From Symmetrospora coprosmae (Eukaryota > Basidiomycota > Cystobasidiomycetes > Symmetrosporaceae): a DNA stretch of 64,000 bases. The position numbers and the translations under genes were made by a program. Below, piece after piece: positions 54,693-64,000 of the stretch. Position 1 is the first letter of the stretch; each line of letters opens with the position of its first letter. The stretch spans positions 62,001-126,000 of the forward strand of contig VUYT01000021.1 of the NCBI GenBank assembly GCA_008802785.1, written 5' to 3'. The notes under the pieces are model-generated. The model did not search any database and was not told the origin of the DNA. It was given only the letters and a program-made list of their open reading frames with translations.

Positions 54693-56366
54693 TCACTTCT
54701 GAGCGTGGTGAGCCCTGCGAGACTGTCGGAACGAAGCGGCCGCTGCTACTGTCTGTGCCCTCATTGAGGCAGGCTGCCTGTGAACGGGCAGAGTGCTCAG
54801 ATACTTCTCCTGCTCCTCGGTCGGTGCCGGACGTGCCATCTGCAGGTTGGATCGGTCGGTGAGCTTCAGGGCCGGCGCCTGGCGACGCTCAGGAGCGTGG
54901 TCGTCAGGCTTCTCAGTCCAGTCTCGCTGACGCTTCTTGATTCCGGCAGCCAGCTCGCCTCCTAGCTCCGGGAAGACTTCCTGCGGGGGCGTGGTGTGGA
55001 AGGCCTGGGGATCTGGGTTCGGCAGCAGCGTGGTGATGTTCTTGCGAGTGCGCCCGTAGACGACGTCCACGATGGACTTCCCCTTGTAATTTCCGCCAAA
55101 GGCATCACCAAAGCGATCCTCCCAAGCTCGAAGGTCTTGTACTCCGGGCAACTTCTTGGGAGTCCCGTCCGCATTGTTGGTGTACGATTCGAGCCAGACG
55201 GCCATGCAGCCGCGAACGATGTCCAGGTCGGAAGCGTTCTTGTGGAAGACGGCCGAGTCAAAGATGTTGATGTTGAAGTGCTGGCCCGTAGTGAATGCGC
55301 CGAGGGCATGGCAAGCCGCTTCCTCGATATTGCGGATCTGCCTTGGGTAGCCGTCTTCCTGTACGACGACGGCGTAGCGGTCCCAGGTGGTCATGTCGGG
55401 GCCTTTTTCTACGAGAGCGCAGGCCCGCCTCAGCACCGAGCTTCTCGTAGCGCTAGAGACGTCAACTTACTCATGTACCTCCTCATGTGCCTGTTCACGC
55501 CCTTCTTCGCGTGGCCTTTCATTCGCTTGCCGAAGTGCTTGGTCTGGCCGCCGTAGCCTCTTTCGCCGCGCATGGGAGGCAAGGCCGGCGCGATGAGGAC
55601 GTAGAGACCGCCCAAATCTTTCGGGAATCTGGGATCCCGCGCTTCGATGCCTCCTTTGGCGAACACTCGCAGCGGTACGGGTACGCCAGACTGAGCAGCT
55701 CTGTGTGCGTGGCGAGCGGAGACGCAGTCACGTGAATGAATGGTTGCAGGAACAAACAGGCAGAGACGCGTCAGAACAAAACAAATAACACAGCTTGGCT
55801 TCGCTCCGAATGGTTACATTTAACATACTGAATGAATGGCTCGACCCACTCCTTCTTGCCGTGCAGCAGCAGCGCGATGACGACGTGGAAGTTCTGCAGT
55901 CGGGGATGCTCGCCGACAATGCTGCAGACGGCCGGGCAGGGAGGGAAGAGGGCCCAGCGAGGGAGGGAGGACCTGGCGCGCTTGTGGTACTCCAGCAACC
56001 CAGTATCAGGGTGAATGCTGGGTGATAGAAGTGGTCAGCACTAGTCTGCTGCTGTTGCAGGCTTGCTGGGCTGCTCACGTCATGATGGGGTCCGCGGCCC
56101 AGAGGGTGCGCACTCGGTCGCCGACAACCAGGACCTGGAGCCAGCACAGAGCGTCAGTGAGCGCTCCCAGCCTAACATGCGTGCCTGACAGCGAGGCCTG
56201 CGCTTACCTTGCTCATGAATGCCTTGTCCAGTCCCTTCTCTGCTACAGCGCTCTCGAGCCACGCGCTGAGCTCCTCCGGCCGCAGCAGTCGTACTTCCTT
56301 CTTCTTTGCGTTGCTGGCCGCTTGCCCAGCCTTCTTAGCGTCCTCTAGCTCTTGGGTGCATGCCAT
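54693..56366 (-). CDS. Unfamiliar protein with GIY-YIG-like nuclease domain
   Basis: Exons 56208-56366, 56079-56134, 55829-56017, 55471-55700 and 54693-55408 give 449 aa. I do not know the full protein. Its middle resembles a GIY-YIG fold: GGLYVLIAP supplies GIY, GYGGQT supplies YIG after a longer than usual loop, TKHFGKRMKGHAKK has the expected Arg and His, and RNIEEAACHAL gives a candidate catalytic Glu. GIY-YIG domains cut DNA or act in repair and selfish elements. The N-terminal part has VLVVGDRVRTLWAAD and LQNFHVVIALLLHGKKEW; the C-terminal 100 residues are basic and disordered. A 51-nt in-frame pyrimidine-rich stretch near 55930 may be an optional intron. Divergent from another unknown gene. 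Confidence 0.6.
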
Positions 56367-56498
56367 TCATTCGTCCAGTACGGCAAGCAGCTGGTCCTCC
56401 GCCTCGTCTTTATGCTCCGGCTTCTTCATCCCGTTCCTGATCTGCTGGCGGAGCTTCTCCATCCGAGCTAGCAACAAGGCAGAAGTGCTGGCAGACAT
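56367..56498 (-). other. 44-codon open frame ending one UGA before the GIY-YIG start
   Basis: Starts ATG at 56498, is charged and helical-looking (ARMEKLRQQIRNGMKKPEHK), and stops with TGA immediately followed, in the same frame, by the ATG at 56366. It could be a short upstream ORF, a former N-terminus cut by one stop, or a readthrough extension. Confidence 0.45.
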
Positions 56499-56926
56499 CG
56501 CAAGCGGTGCAAGTATGTCGCTGAGATAGGTTTGTGTACAAGTCTAAGATCAAGAGCAATACATCCCCTTCTCGCTTCCTCCTGTCTCGGCCGTCGCATG
56601 GCATTCCAAACGGGCCCAGGTCCTTCACGACCGCTCATTCCCAGCGGTTTTAGGGCAACGTGTCGGCGTGTGCAAGCTGCTTTGCGCTATTGCACCTTCT
56701 CTCTTCTCTGCTCGTTCCGATACTAATCGTGCTCACTCGCAAATTGACCGCCTGAATACGTTCCTCCGTCCATATCACCAGATCCCCTCAACTCAGCATA
56801 TCCGCCATCCCTCACGGCCCCCGACCTACCGTCAAGGCTCAGCGCCGCAGCGACAAAGGTCAAGATGCAAATCACTACTTCACGCACATCAATGCGCCCA
56901 AGGCCAGTCAAGCGGCGTTCGGCACG

Positions 56927-58507
56927 ATGGTGGAGGAGAGGTGCCGCATCATGGGCCTCGATCTGGCGGACGAGGATACGCTCCTCATGGTCAGATGGAT
57001 CCTGCACCACGATCCGGCGAAGGGCGGACCGTCTACGCTCATGCTTGCGCTTACGCATGCCTTCAGTCAGTAGCTGCATTTTCCCTATCCGTGACTCTGT
57101 GCTGACCCTTCGCGTGACATCCTGGTGTGCGTGCAGCCGAGGCGATCCCCTCTGAACAGATGCGGCACTGGGCTCAATGTGAAGGGCGCGAGAAGCAATA
57201 CTGGAACCATCCCAGGTTTGGCTGCCTGCCGTCCTCCTACCATGACCGCGGCCAGACCCTCCATGCGACTCACAAGAACGGCCTGTCCAAGGGCACACAC
57301 AAGAATGGCGAGGAGTACAAGAACGAGGCGACGCTCAATGTCATTGGCAAAGCGCTCGCGGACATTCAGTCGTACTTTGGCGGCTCCGCAGCCACATGGT
57401 ACGCCGAAAGCCGACCGACCGACAAGAAAGCCAGGTCGAACAAGAAGCCGTGGGAGGCGGTCCTCGCCGGCGTCTTTGAAGTGCGGCTCAAACGCCAGCC
57501 GAAAGACCACTACGTCTTTTACGAGCGCGTCCTGAACGACATTGGCGCGTTCGAGGCGGGGGCTGACCTGGCAGAACACTACGGCGTCCAGAAGGCCGCT
57601 CAGGGCAGCTCGTCCCTCGGCACCTACACCAAGCCTGGGGTCGCGTCTTCGGAGTGGGCCAAGAAGATGCCGACGTGGATTACGAAGGCCAAGGAGGTGG
57701 GTAGCATCGCTCTGTGTACAGATGGCGGAGCGGAGAATGAGGCTCATTTAGCCTTCACTTATCTCCAGGCTGCGCACGAAGCGCATCCGGATACACACCC
57801 GGACGTCATCGGCAACCTCGAGTACCGAGGTCACCCTGCCGACAACGGAGAGCCCGCACGTCAAGTCTTCATGGACTCGTTGAAAGCGCAGGCGAAGGCA
57901 GCCGGCTACCCCGAGGCCTGGAAGATCATGGAGAACGTGTATCGCGCCACGGATCTCTACGCCGGAAACACGTACGGGAGGGCGCTCGTCACTGCCGAGA
58001 AGCTTGTGCTCTTATGGTACTTTGGCAGTGAAAAGCACGACAGGAGCATGTCGGCTTCGCTGCTCGCTGCCAGCGATGGCTTGAAGATCACGTATTTCAA
58101 GTGTCAGGCGTGAGTTCAAGGGCGGCCTAAGCCACAGCTGCGAAGCATATTGCTGACGTCTCTTTCGCACTCGCGCTAGCTTCATCAACAAGTTCTCCAC
58201 CCTGGAGAAGCTGGACGCGGCTATCGCCAAGGTGCACTCCAAGTACCCGAAGAGCGGCAAGGCGCCTCCGTCTGTCGCGCCTGCCGACATTCGCGCTCAT
58301 CAGAAGAAGGAGAAGGAGCAGAAAAAGCTGTGGGGTCTCGGCGACAGCGAGGGCGAGGGCGAGGGCGACGTGGAGATCGTCGCAGTCAAGAAGACTCGGG
58401 GCAAGCGAGCCCGGGTTGTGAGCAGCGATGAGGAGGAGGAGGAGGAGGAGGAGGAGGAGGAGGAGAGCAGCAATAGGCGTCGAAAGGTCACAGCAAGGAG
58501 GGCTTAG
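56927..58507 (+). CDS. Unknown protein, divergent neighbour of the GIY-YIG gene
   Basis: Exons end at 57065 and continue 57137-57696, 57769-58109 and 58180-58507. I do not recognise it. The ATG at 56927 is only the first in-frame one; coding-like sequence continues upstream to about 56760 with no ATG, so a further 5' exon is likely (an ATG exon at 56598 is one option). The body is hydrophilic and mixed helical (MVEERCRIMGLDLADED, YWNHPRFGCLPSSYHDRGQ, GGSAATWYAESRPT, VLNDIGAFEAGADLAEHYG, GNTYGRALVTAEKLVLLWYF). No membrane segment is seen. The C-terminus is nuclear-looking: basic KKTRGKRARV followed by a run of 16 Glu. The 72-nt intron at 57697-57768 is in frame. Confidence 0.6.
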
Positions 58508-58715
58508 GGACTTGTCGGGCGGGACGTAAGGAGCTGGTCTCAGATCAGTCAAGCTTGGGTCGTCTACCTTCATCTACGAGTCTGGTCAGAGCAATCAACA
58601 TATCGTCATTAGCATCTCCAGGCCATATCAAGCATCAGTCGTTAGCCTGTCTCTGGTCATCTTTGCACGCCGTTAGCTGCGGACCTGCTCCGCCCGCTCC
58701 CACTTGCTCCTGACC

Positions 58716-60238
58716 ATGACGACGACCACGACGACGATTCTCGGGGGCGGCCTCTCTGGACTTTGTTCAGCGTACTACCTGTCCAAGCTCCCGCAGAACC
58801 GGGTCATCCTCCTCGAGCGGTCGAGTCGATTCGGAGGATGGGTGCGGACGCAGCCGAACGGGTTCGAGGCGGGTCCTCGGAGCGTGCGGCCGGTCGGGCT
58901 GCAAGGCTTGCTCACGCTGCAGATCATAGATGAGCTGGGCTTAGCACCGTCGCTAGTCACCGTCTCCAAATCGCATCCTGCTGCGCGGAATCGCTACATC
59001 TACTACCCGGATCGGCTGCATCGAGCGCCAAACTCAATAAAGTCGGCCGTCGCCTCGTCCTTTAGCAAGACATCGCCATTCACCCGGCTATTGCCATCAG
59101 TGCTATCTGAGCCGTTCCGCAAGAAGCAGAGACATGCAGAGGACGAGAGCGTCGACAGCTTTGTCAGTCGCAGATTCGGCGCCAGCTTCGCCGAGAACGT
59201 CCTCTCGGCTCTCGTGCACGGCATCTACGCTGGCGACACGCGGCAGCTCTCCGTACGCTCTGTCTTTCCCTCTCTGTGGAACATGGAGCAGCACCGTGGA
59301 AGCGTCGTCCTCAGCATGCTCTCCGGAGGCGTCAAGCCGCCAAAAGCGGAAACGGACGAGTTCAAGCAGCTGCAGGCGAGCTTGCCGGAGCTCGTCGAGA
59401 AGATGAAGGATGTCAGCGTGTACTCGCTGCAAGGAGGATTGGAAGCGCTCCCGAGAGCAATGGTGAAGCATCTCGGCTCGTTGGATAATGTCGAACTGCG
59501 GACGGACACGTCTGCAAAAAGTCTCGAGTACAGCCAGGGCAGCTTCAAGGTGAGGTATTCCGCTGATCCAAGATGGGCACAAGCTAATACAGGGCGCAGA
59601 TATCAACCTCCTCCTCCGACACCATCACTTCGGACCGCGTCGTCTCGGCCCTCTCCTCCACCGCTCTCGGCTCGCTCATTGACCTGCCACACCTCTCGCA
59701 CAATCCTTCCGTCACGGTCGGCGTAGTCAACCTCGCCTTCCCTTCGAGCTTCAAGCTGCCCATACAGGGCTTCGGCTACCTCATCCCACGCTCCGTTCCA
59801 CTCTCGCAGAACCCGCACCGTGCGCTCGGCGTCGTCTTTGACTCGGACATGTTTGGTGCCGAGGATGGACAGACGCGCGTGACTGTCATGCTAGGCGGGC
59901 ACTACTGGCAGAATGAAACTCCACCGTCACCAGAAGCGCTACTCAGTGGTGCGCTCGAAACGCTGCACCTGCATGGCATTGTGCCCAGTACTATCGAGCC
60001 CATCCACCACAAAGCCCAGATCCAGGAGAACTGCATACCGCAATACCTCGTCGGTCACCCGCAGCGCATGCGCCAGCTGCACTCGGCACTGCTCGACAAG
60101 TACGATGGCAAGCTCGGACTCGTCGGCTCCAGCTACAATGGCGTTGGGATGAACGACTGCATCAAGAGCAGCTGGGACCAAGCACGGCGGCAGGCGGCAA
60201 GTGGGAGCAGCACAGGACTAGAAGGGTGGCATACTTGA
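58716..60238 (+). CDS. HEM14: Protoporphyrinogen oxidase
   Basis: Exons 58716-59549 and 59600-60238 give 490 aa. Hem14 oxidises protoporphyrinogen IX to protoporphyrin IX with FAD and O2 at the mitochondrial inner membrane, the step before ferrochelatase. It begins with the FAD-binding ILGGGLSGLCSAYYLSKL and LLERSSRFGGWVRT. Next are FEAGPRSVRPVG, SFVSRRFGASFAENVLSALV with HGIYAGDTRQLSVRSVFP, and YSLQGGLEALPRAM. The C-terminus has VGVVNLAFPS, GFGYLIPRS, GVVFDSDMFG, VTVMLGGHYW and VGSSYNGVGMNDCIKSSWDQ, the closing FAD motif. Identity is certain. The start is the ATG at 58716, just before the dinucleotide fold, as usual for fungal enzymes without a cleaved presequence. Confidence 0.95.
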
Positions 60239-60783
60239 CGGGTGCTAGCTAGCATCTTTTAAGTATTTGCAACAATTAGCGGAGGCTACTGTCACCATCG
60301 CCTCAATGGACATTCCTAATGACCCTGCTCCACCTTAACACGTCGCAGTGCTCGTCTCTCTAACTCACGCTGATACACAACCCTGTTCATGACCGGAAGC
60401 ATGCGACTGCGACTGACTGAGATCCGCGACCGACTTGCGACCTGTACCTTGCGACCGACTGCGGCCGACTGCAGCCGGATGCGACCGGTGGCTTGATATG
60501 CGCCTGTTAGGCGGCTGATAGGCGCTTGCCAGCAGCTCGCGGGAAGAAACGGGAAGGCGGTCGCGGGCATCCGGTGGCGAGCCGACCGCATTCGCGCAAA
60601 GCAGCAAGGCACGATTGAGCGAGGAGTGTGAGCGAGCTCATGGCGAGCACGATACTCATCATACGACACTGTACATCTGTACAACAGCTTTGTGCATTCC
60701 GGCTACACCTGCCCTGTCCGAGAGTGGGGAAGGGAAGTCGCGCATAGGCGAATTAAGGTGATACTGAACAAGCGCACATTCCT
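60239..60783. other. Intergenic region between HEM14 and the CaMK-type kinase
   Basis: 545 bp between two 3' ends (convergent genes). No gene supported; includes an imperfect GCGAC-rich repeat. Confidence 0.4.
60401..60490. repeat. Imperfect GCGACCGACT-rich repeat
   Basis: At least six GCGAC cores, several extended to GCGACCGACT, within 90 bp. Confidence 0.6.
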
Positions 60784-62628
60784 TCACGCCGTCACCTCGA
60801 TAGATTTGACCCTCTCTGGCAAATCATCCGCGTGCCTCGTGAGCGCCTTCGCCAGCTCGCAGCCGTCATAGTAGCCTTCTGGCCTGGCCGTCTGTGTGCG
60901 CAGGATGTTTGTCGCAACGGGCGGCATGTCGGTGTTCTCGCTGCCTGCTCGCGTGGTCAGCCAGGGATGCCGGAGCGCCTCTTGACAGCTCAAGCGCTTG
61001 TTCGGGTCCTTGGCTGTGAGCGCCGTGATGAAGGATTTGGCTGGGCCGGGCGGACGGAGGAGGTCGCGTCAGCACACCGAGCGGCGAAGTGCGGCGATAG
61101 GACCACACTCACCCTCCTCGCTCACTCCAGTCCAGTGAGAGGGATAATACCGCACTTCCGAAGTCATGGTCTCGAGCATGAGCTGCTTCGGATCGCTCGA
61201 GCTCCACGGTGACCACGAGCTGAGCATGATGTAGCCCAGGACGCCGACGCCAAAGATATCGGACTTCTTGCCGTATCCTGTCTTCTTGTAGACCTGTTTA
61301 GACATGCTCGCGCTCAGCGCGGGTCCTGACTCCAGGCGAGGCGAACAAGGCAGCCTGCACACACCTCTGGAGCAGCGTAACCGGGCGTTCCCGCAACCTC
61401 GTAGAACCGCTGGTGATCGCCTTCGCCCTTCTCGTCCAGCACCACTGCCAGTCCGAAATCCGCCATCCCGAATGCCAGAGGGTCCTCGATGTCGCGGTAG
61501 AAGAAGTTCTCCGGCTTGATGTCGCGGTGGATCAGGCCGAAGTTTTGCATGAAGAGGAGGGCGCTCTGGATGAGGCGAAAATGAGCATGTGTCAGCCATA
61601 GGCCTGAGGTAGCATGCATTCGCAAAGCAGCAGAGACCGTACCAGGATACGGTGCATGACGCCCTTGGCTTCTGGCTCGGTGAAGCGGCCCTTGCTGCTG
61701 ATCCGGTCAAACATGTCTCCACCGGCGGCCAGCTGTAGCAGAGGAAGAGCGTGTCAGTGATGGCGGTGCATAGGCAATGGAGAGGCTGTACCTCCGTACC
61801 TCGAAGACTGGATGAACAGGGCAATCGGGCGAGCAGGGCCCGCTTTGTCATCAGTCTAGGCACCTCAAATGACCGATAAAAGGCAGGAGACACACCGATA
61901 TAATAACGATCCAGGCTCTCAAACCTGGAAACAGAGTAGAGACGAGCTCCCGGCTCAGCTTCTGGTCCTCACCAAGAATAGACACCTCGCAGACGTACCA
62001 TTCGTAACTGCGAACTACCAGGGGTTCAAGCGACAGTCAGCCGCTGCCATCTGGTGAGACGAAGGATACACGAGTTGACTCACTGATGTAATCCTCGTCG
62101 AGCTCTTCGTACATGTCGTGCAGCCGCGCGAGGAGCTTGAGATAGGCGGAGCGGTTAGAGATTGCCGTCTTGTTGACGATCTTCATGGCCGCCTGCTTGT
62201 TGAGCTTGAGCGACATGACGCGCTCGACTCCTGCGAGAGGTGAGCATGCGATGCGTCAGCTGTGTCGTGGGAGCTGCTCGCACCAGCGGCTGGTCCATCG
62301 AAACGGTCCTCACTCGAGTAGCCGCCGGTGCCGAGGATGTCGGTGTGGTGGTCGCTGAACAAGCGGCAAGGACGCCCGGATTCAGCACGAAAGGACAAAT
62401 CCGCATGTATTCCGTGCGCTCGCAGCTCACGAGAAGACATATTCTGCGAAAGCGGGGGCGCGCAGGGGATTTGTGTCAGTGACGAGCTCCCTCCATCCCG
62501 ATCGACCGACCGAGCAAGCTGAAGCCCCTCGGAGGCGCACCTCGTTTAATCTTGTGCGACGAGGGCTGCCCGCGGATGGCGTCGGATATGCCACTGAATG
62601 GACGCTGTACGGGCTTGAAGATGGTCAT
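60784..62628 (-). CDS. Calcium/calmodulin-dependent-type protein kinase, eleven exons
   Basis: Exons 62541-62628, 62431-62443, 62314-62354, 62084-62230, 61999-62014, 61896-61924, 61800-61807, 61643-61732, 61365-61565, 61113-61293 and 60784-61040 give 356 aa. The N-terminal ISDAIRGQPSSHKIKREYVF is the usual leader of fungal CaMKs. Kinase marks: GTGGYS loop, AAMKIVNK lysine, YEWFESLDRYYIVFELAAGG hinge, HRDIKPEN, ADFGLA, GTPGYAAPEV and VGVLGYIMLSSWSPW. All catalytic residues are present. After the kinase domain only about 60 residues remain, and I see no clear amphipathic calmodulin-binding helix. Exons of 8, 13, 16 and 29 nt are required to write the conserved lobes, and every phase agrees. Confidence 0.88.
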
Positions 62629-63117
62629 TGTGTGCTGTTCCTCTGTGCTGAGATCGAGATGTCGATGGGCAGGAGGAGGAGGAGCTGCCGCCTCCAATGG
62701 GCCGGCACGTGAGCGCGGCGACCACCGACGAAGAAGCTGCATTGCCGGAGGGGGAGGAGAGAAAGGGTAGCTCAGGCGAAACGAGGGAAACTGCTATGGC
62801 CCATCGCAGAGCAGAGGGAAGCGTGCATCCGATGCCCGAGATCAATTGCAGGGCGCCTGCGGGTATCCCTCGGACTCGGCGACGTAGCGGCGACCCGGCG
62901 TGGCGCTCGGCGAGGACGAGGCTTCGGAAGAGAGCAGAGCAGAGAGGTGGAGGACAGTCAGACAGATACTCTTGAGATGGTCTGTCGTACGCATTACGTT
63001 GCATATAGCTCGGTCCGCCTCTAAACGGCCAAGCTACAGTGGAACTAGTCTACAGGAGGAGCTGAGCCAACATGGACTACCAGTGGGACATACTTGATCA
63101 GCTATGCACTGCGAGCA
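62629..63117. other. Upstream region of the kinase, 3' flank of the TPT gene
   Basis: 489 bp; no gene seen. Confidence 0.4.
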
Positions 63118-64000
63118 CTACCGCACAATACCCCATCCCTTGGCCTTTGCTTTTGACGTCCCGGCCATGGCATCGTCGCTGTCGGAACCCGTACCGAGCA
63201 GCGCATCCTCCCTGCTACTTGGGAGCAGGATCGAGCCTCTCCGCTCGACCTTGACGCGCTTCTTCTCGCCCCGCTCGACATCCTTCTTTGCCTGGTTGTA
63301 CATCCACAGCCCAAGCGCCGTCATGCTGATCCCGACCGCTTGAACGGGATACACCGTCTGGCCGAACCAGACAATGGCCATGCAGATGACGGCAATGCGC
63401 TTGATGAGCGACGCAATGCTGTACGTCACGGGCGACGTGAGCGAGAGTATCGAGAAGGCGAGCAGATTCTGCCCAAAATGCACAGATCCGTTGATGGTGA
63501 AGTAGAAGAACAGGGCGGAGAGGGACGAGCTCCGCGCGTGTGTCGGGTTCGGGTCGAGCAGGACGGCATAGGCATCGTAGTAGAACCAGAGTGGGATCAT
63601 GCCCAGGAAGGCAATACCCGAGCTGTACAGCAGCAGGTGCAGCTTGTCGAGCTTGCGCTCCCCGCTGTCCCCGCCGCCCGCTGCGCCGTGGTGTCCGCCG
63701 TCGTGTCCACCCTCCTGAGGCAGCAGCTTCTTTGAGAAGATGTTCTGCGAGACGAAGATGACAGTGCTCCCGAGCGCGCAGATGAGGCCCGCAGCGTTGG
63801 CTCGAAGGTCGAATGAGCATGCGAGCATGACCCCCAAGGTGAGCGGGAGCAAGGAGATGTACGTGCTATTCGAGTAGCGGACTCGGAAGAGCAGACCGTA
63901 CGACATGACGGTGAAGAGGGGAGAGAGGGCCTGATCGTGCACGAGCGAGTCAGCCGACAATGCCCGATGCCCAATTGTAGGAGACGCCGGACCCACCTTG
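63118..64000 (-). CDS. Triose-phosphate-transporter-family protein (Sly41-like), 3' part
   Basis: The last exon is 63118-63930. An intron covers 63931-63996, and four bases of the previous exon reach the window edge. The exon begins ALSPLFTVMSYGLLFRVRYS and continues with TYISLLPLTLGVMLACSFDL, STVIFVSQNIFSKKLLPQ, FLGMIPLWFYYDAYAVL, LSALFFYFTINGSVHFGQNL and SPVTYSIASLIKRIAVICMA, the typical second half of TPT-domain carriers in the Sly41 group. These are Golgi/ER membrane proteins moving phosphorylated metabolites or nucleotide sugars; the substrate is unknown. The cytosolic tail is basic and Ser-rich. The N-terminal half lies outside the window. Confidence 0.88.
   Translation of the reverse strand, partial: KVGPASPTIGHRALSADSLVHDQALSPLFTVMSYGLLFRVRYSNSTYISLLPLTLGVMLACSFDLRANAAGLICALGSTVIFVSQNIFSKKLLPQEGGHDGGHHGAAGGGDSGERKLDKLHLLLYSSGIAFLGMIPLWFYYDAYAVLLDPNPTHARSSSLSALFFYFTINGSVHFGQNLLAFSILSLTSPVTYSIASLIKRIAVICMAIVWFGQTVYPVQAVGISMTALGLWMYNQAKKDVERGEKKRVKVERRGSILLPSSREDALLGTGSDSDDAMAGTSKAKAKGWGIVR

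Noticed and set aside
60316-60684. 122-codon minus-strand frame downstream of HEM14
   Set aside because: Covers the GCGAC repeat and has Arg/Ser-rich, non-protein-like composition.

Overview
The window is nuclear DNA of a fungus, most likely a basidiomycete. Genes lie close together on both strands and are cut by many short GT-AG introns (mostly about 50-100 nt). The proteins are typical fungal ones: COX17, RPN6, SAS10, SNT2, an SDS3-like protein and a GT49 glycosyltransferase. I cannot name the species; intron density and G+C fit Ustilaginomycotina or Pucciniomycotina. I see no virus-like element, CRISPR array or intact transposon.

Left end (1-12.4 kb): a tandem array, all on the + strand, of seven paralogues of a small gene family that I do not recognise. 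Each joins one C2H2-type zinc finger, split by a phase-1 intron, to a long Pro/Ser/Gln-rich disordered tail. In well-preserved copies exon 1 is exactly 22 nt and exon 2 exactly 126 nt. Promoter-side and 3' flanks are visibly duplicated. The housekeeping pair PER1/COX17 sits inside the array.

Middle (12.6-49.4 kb): core genes. In order: an SLC35F-like transporter; the chromatin regulator SNT2; SAS10/UTP3 (SSU processome); a very long SDS3-like histone-deacetylase subunit; a DOA4/USP8-type deubiquitinase; a DHA1 transporter; proteasome subunit RPN6; a second MFS transporter with a 5-nt exon; tRNA 2'-phosphotransferase TPT1; an MDP-1-type phosphatase; and a GT49 (LARGE-like) Golgi glycosyltransferase.

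Right part (50-64 kb): a P450, a medium-chain dehydrogenase and a short-chain dehydrogenase are packed together like a small oxidation/detoxification cluster. Next is a tRNA-Ala(CGC) gene on the minus strand that I can only fold into a complete cloverleaf by removing three introns: the usual one at 37/38, plus two GT-AG, spliceosome-like introns in the D-loop and in the 3' acceptor strand. This is the most unusual object here. It is followed by a divergent pair of unfamiliar genes (one with a GIY-YIG-like nuclease domain), protoporphyrinogen oxidase HEM14, a CaMK-type kinase assembled from a run of micro-exons, and the 3' part of a triose-phosphate-transporter-family gene running off the window.

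Functional links are loose. SNT2 and the SDS3-like protein are both Rpd3-type deacetylase partners. RPN6 and the deubiquitinase both serve proteasomal turnover. TPT1, which finishes tRNA splicing in fungi, lies 11 kb from the intron-rich tRNA gene; that proximity is probably chance.
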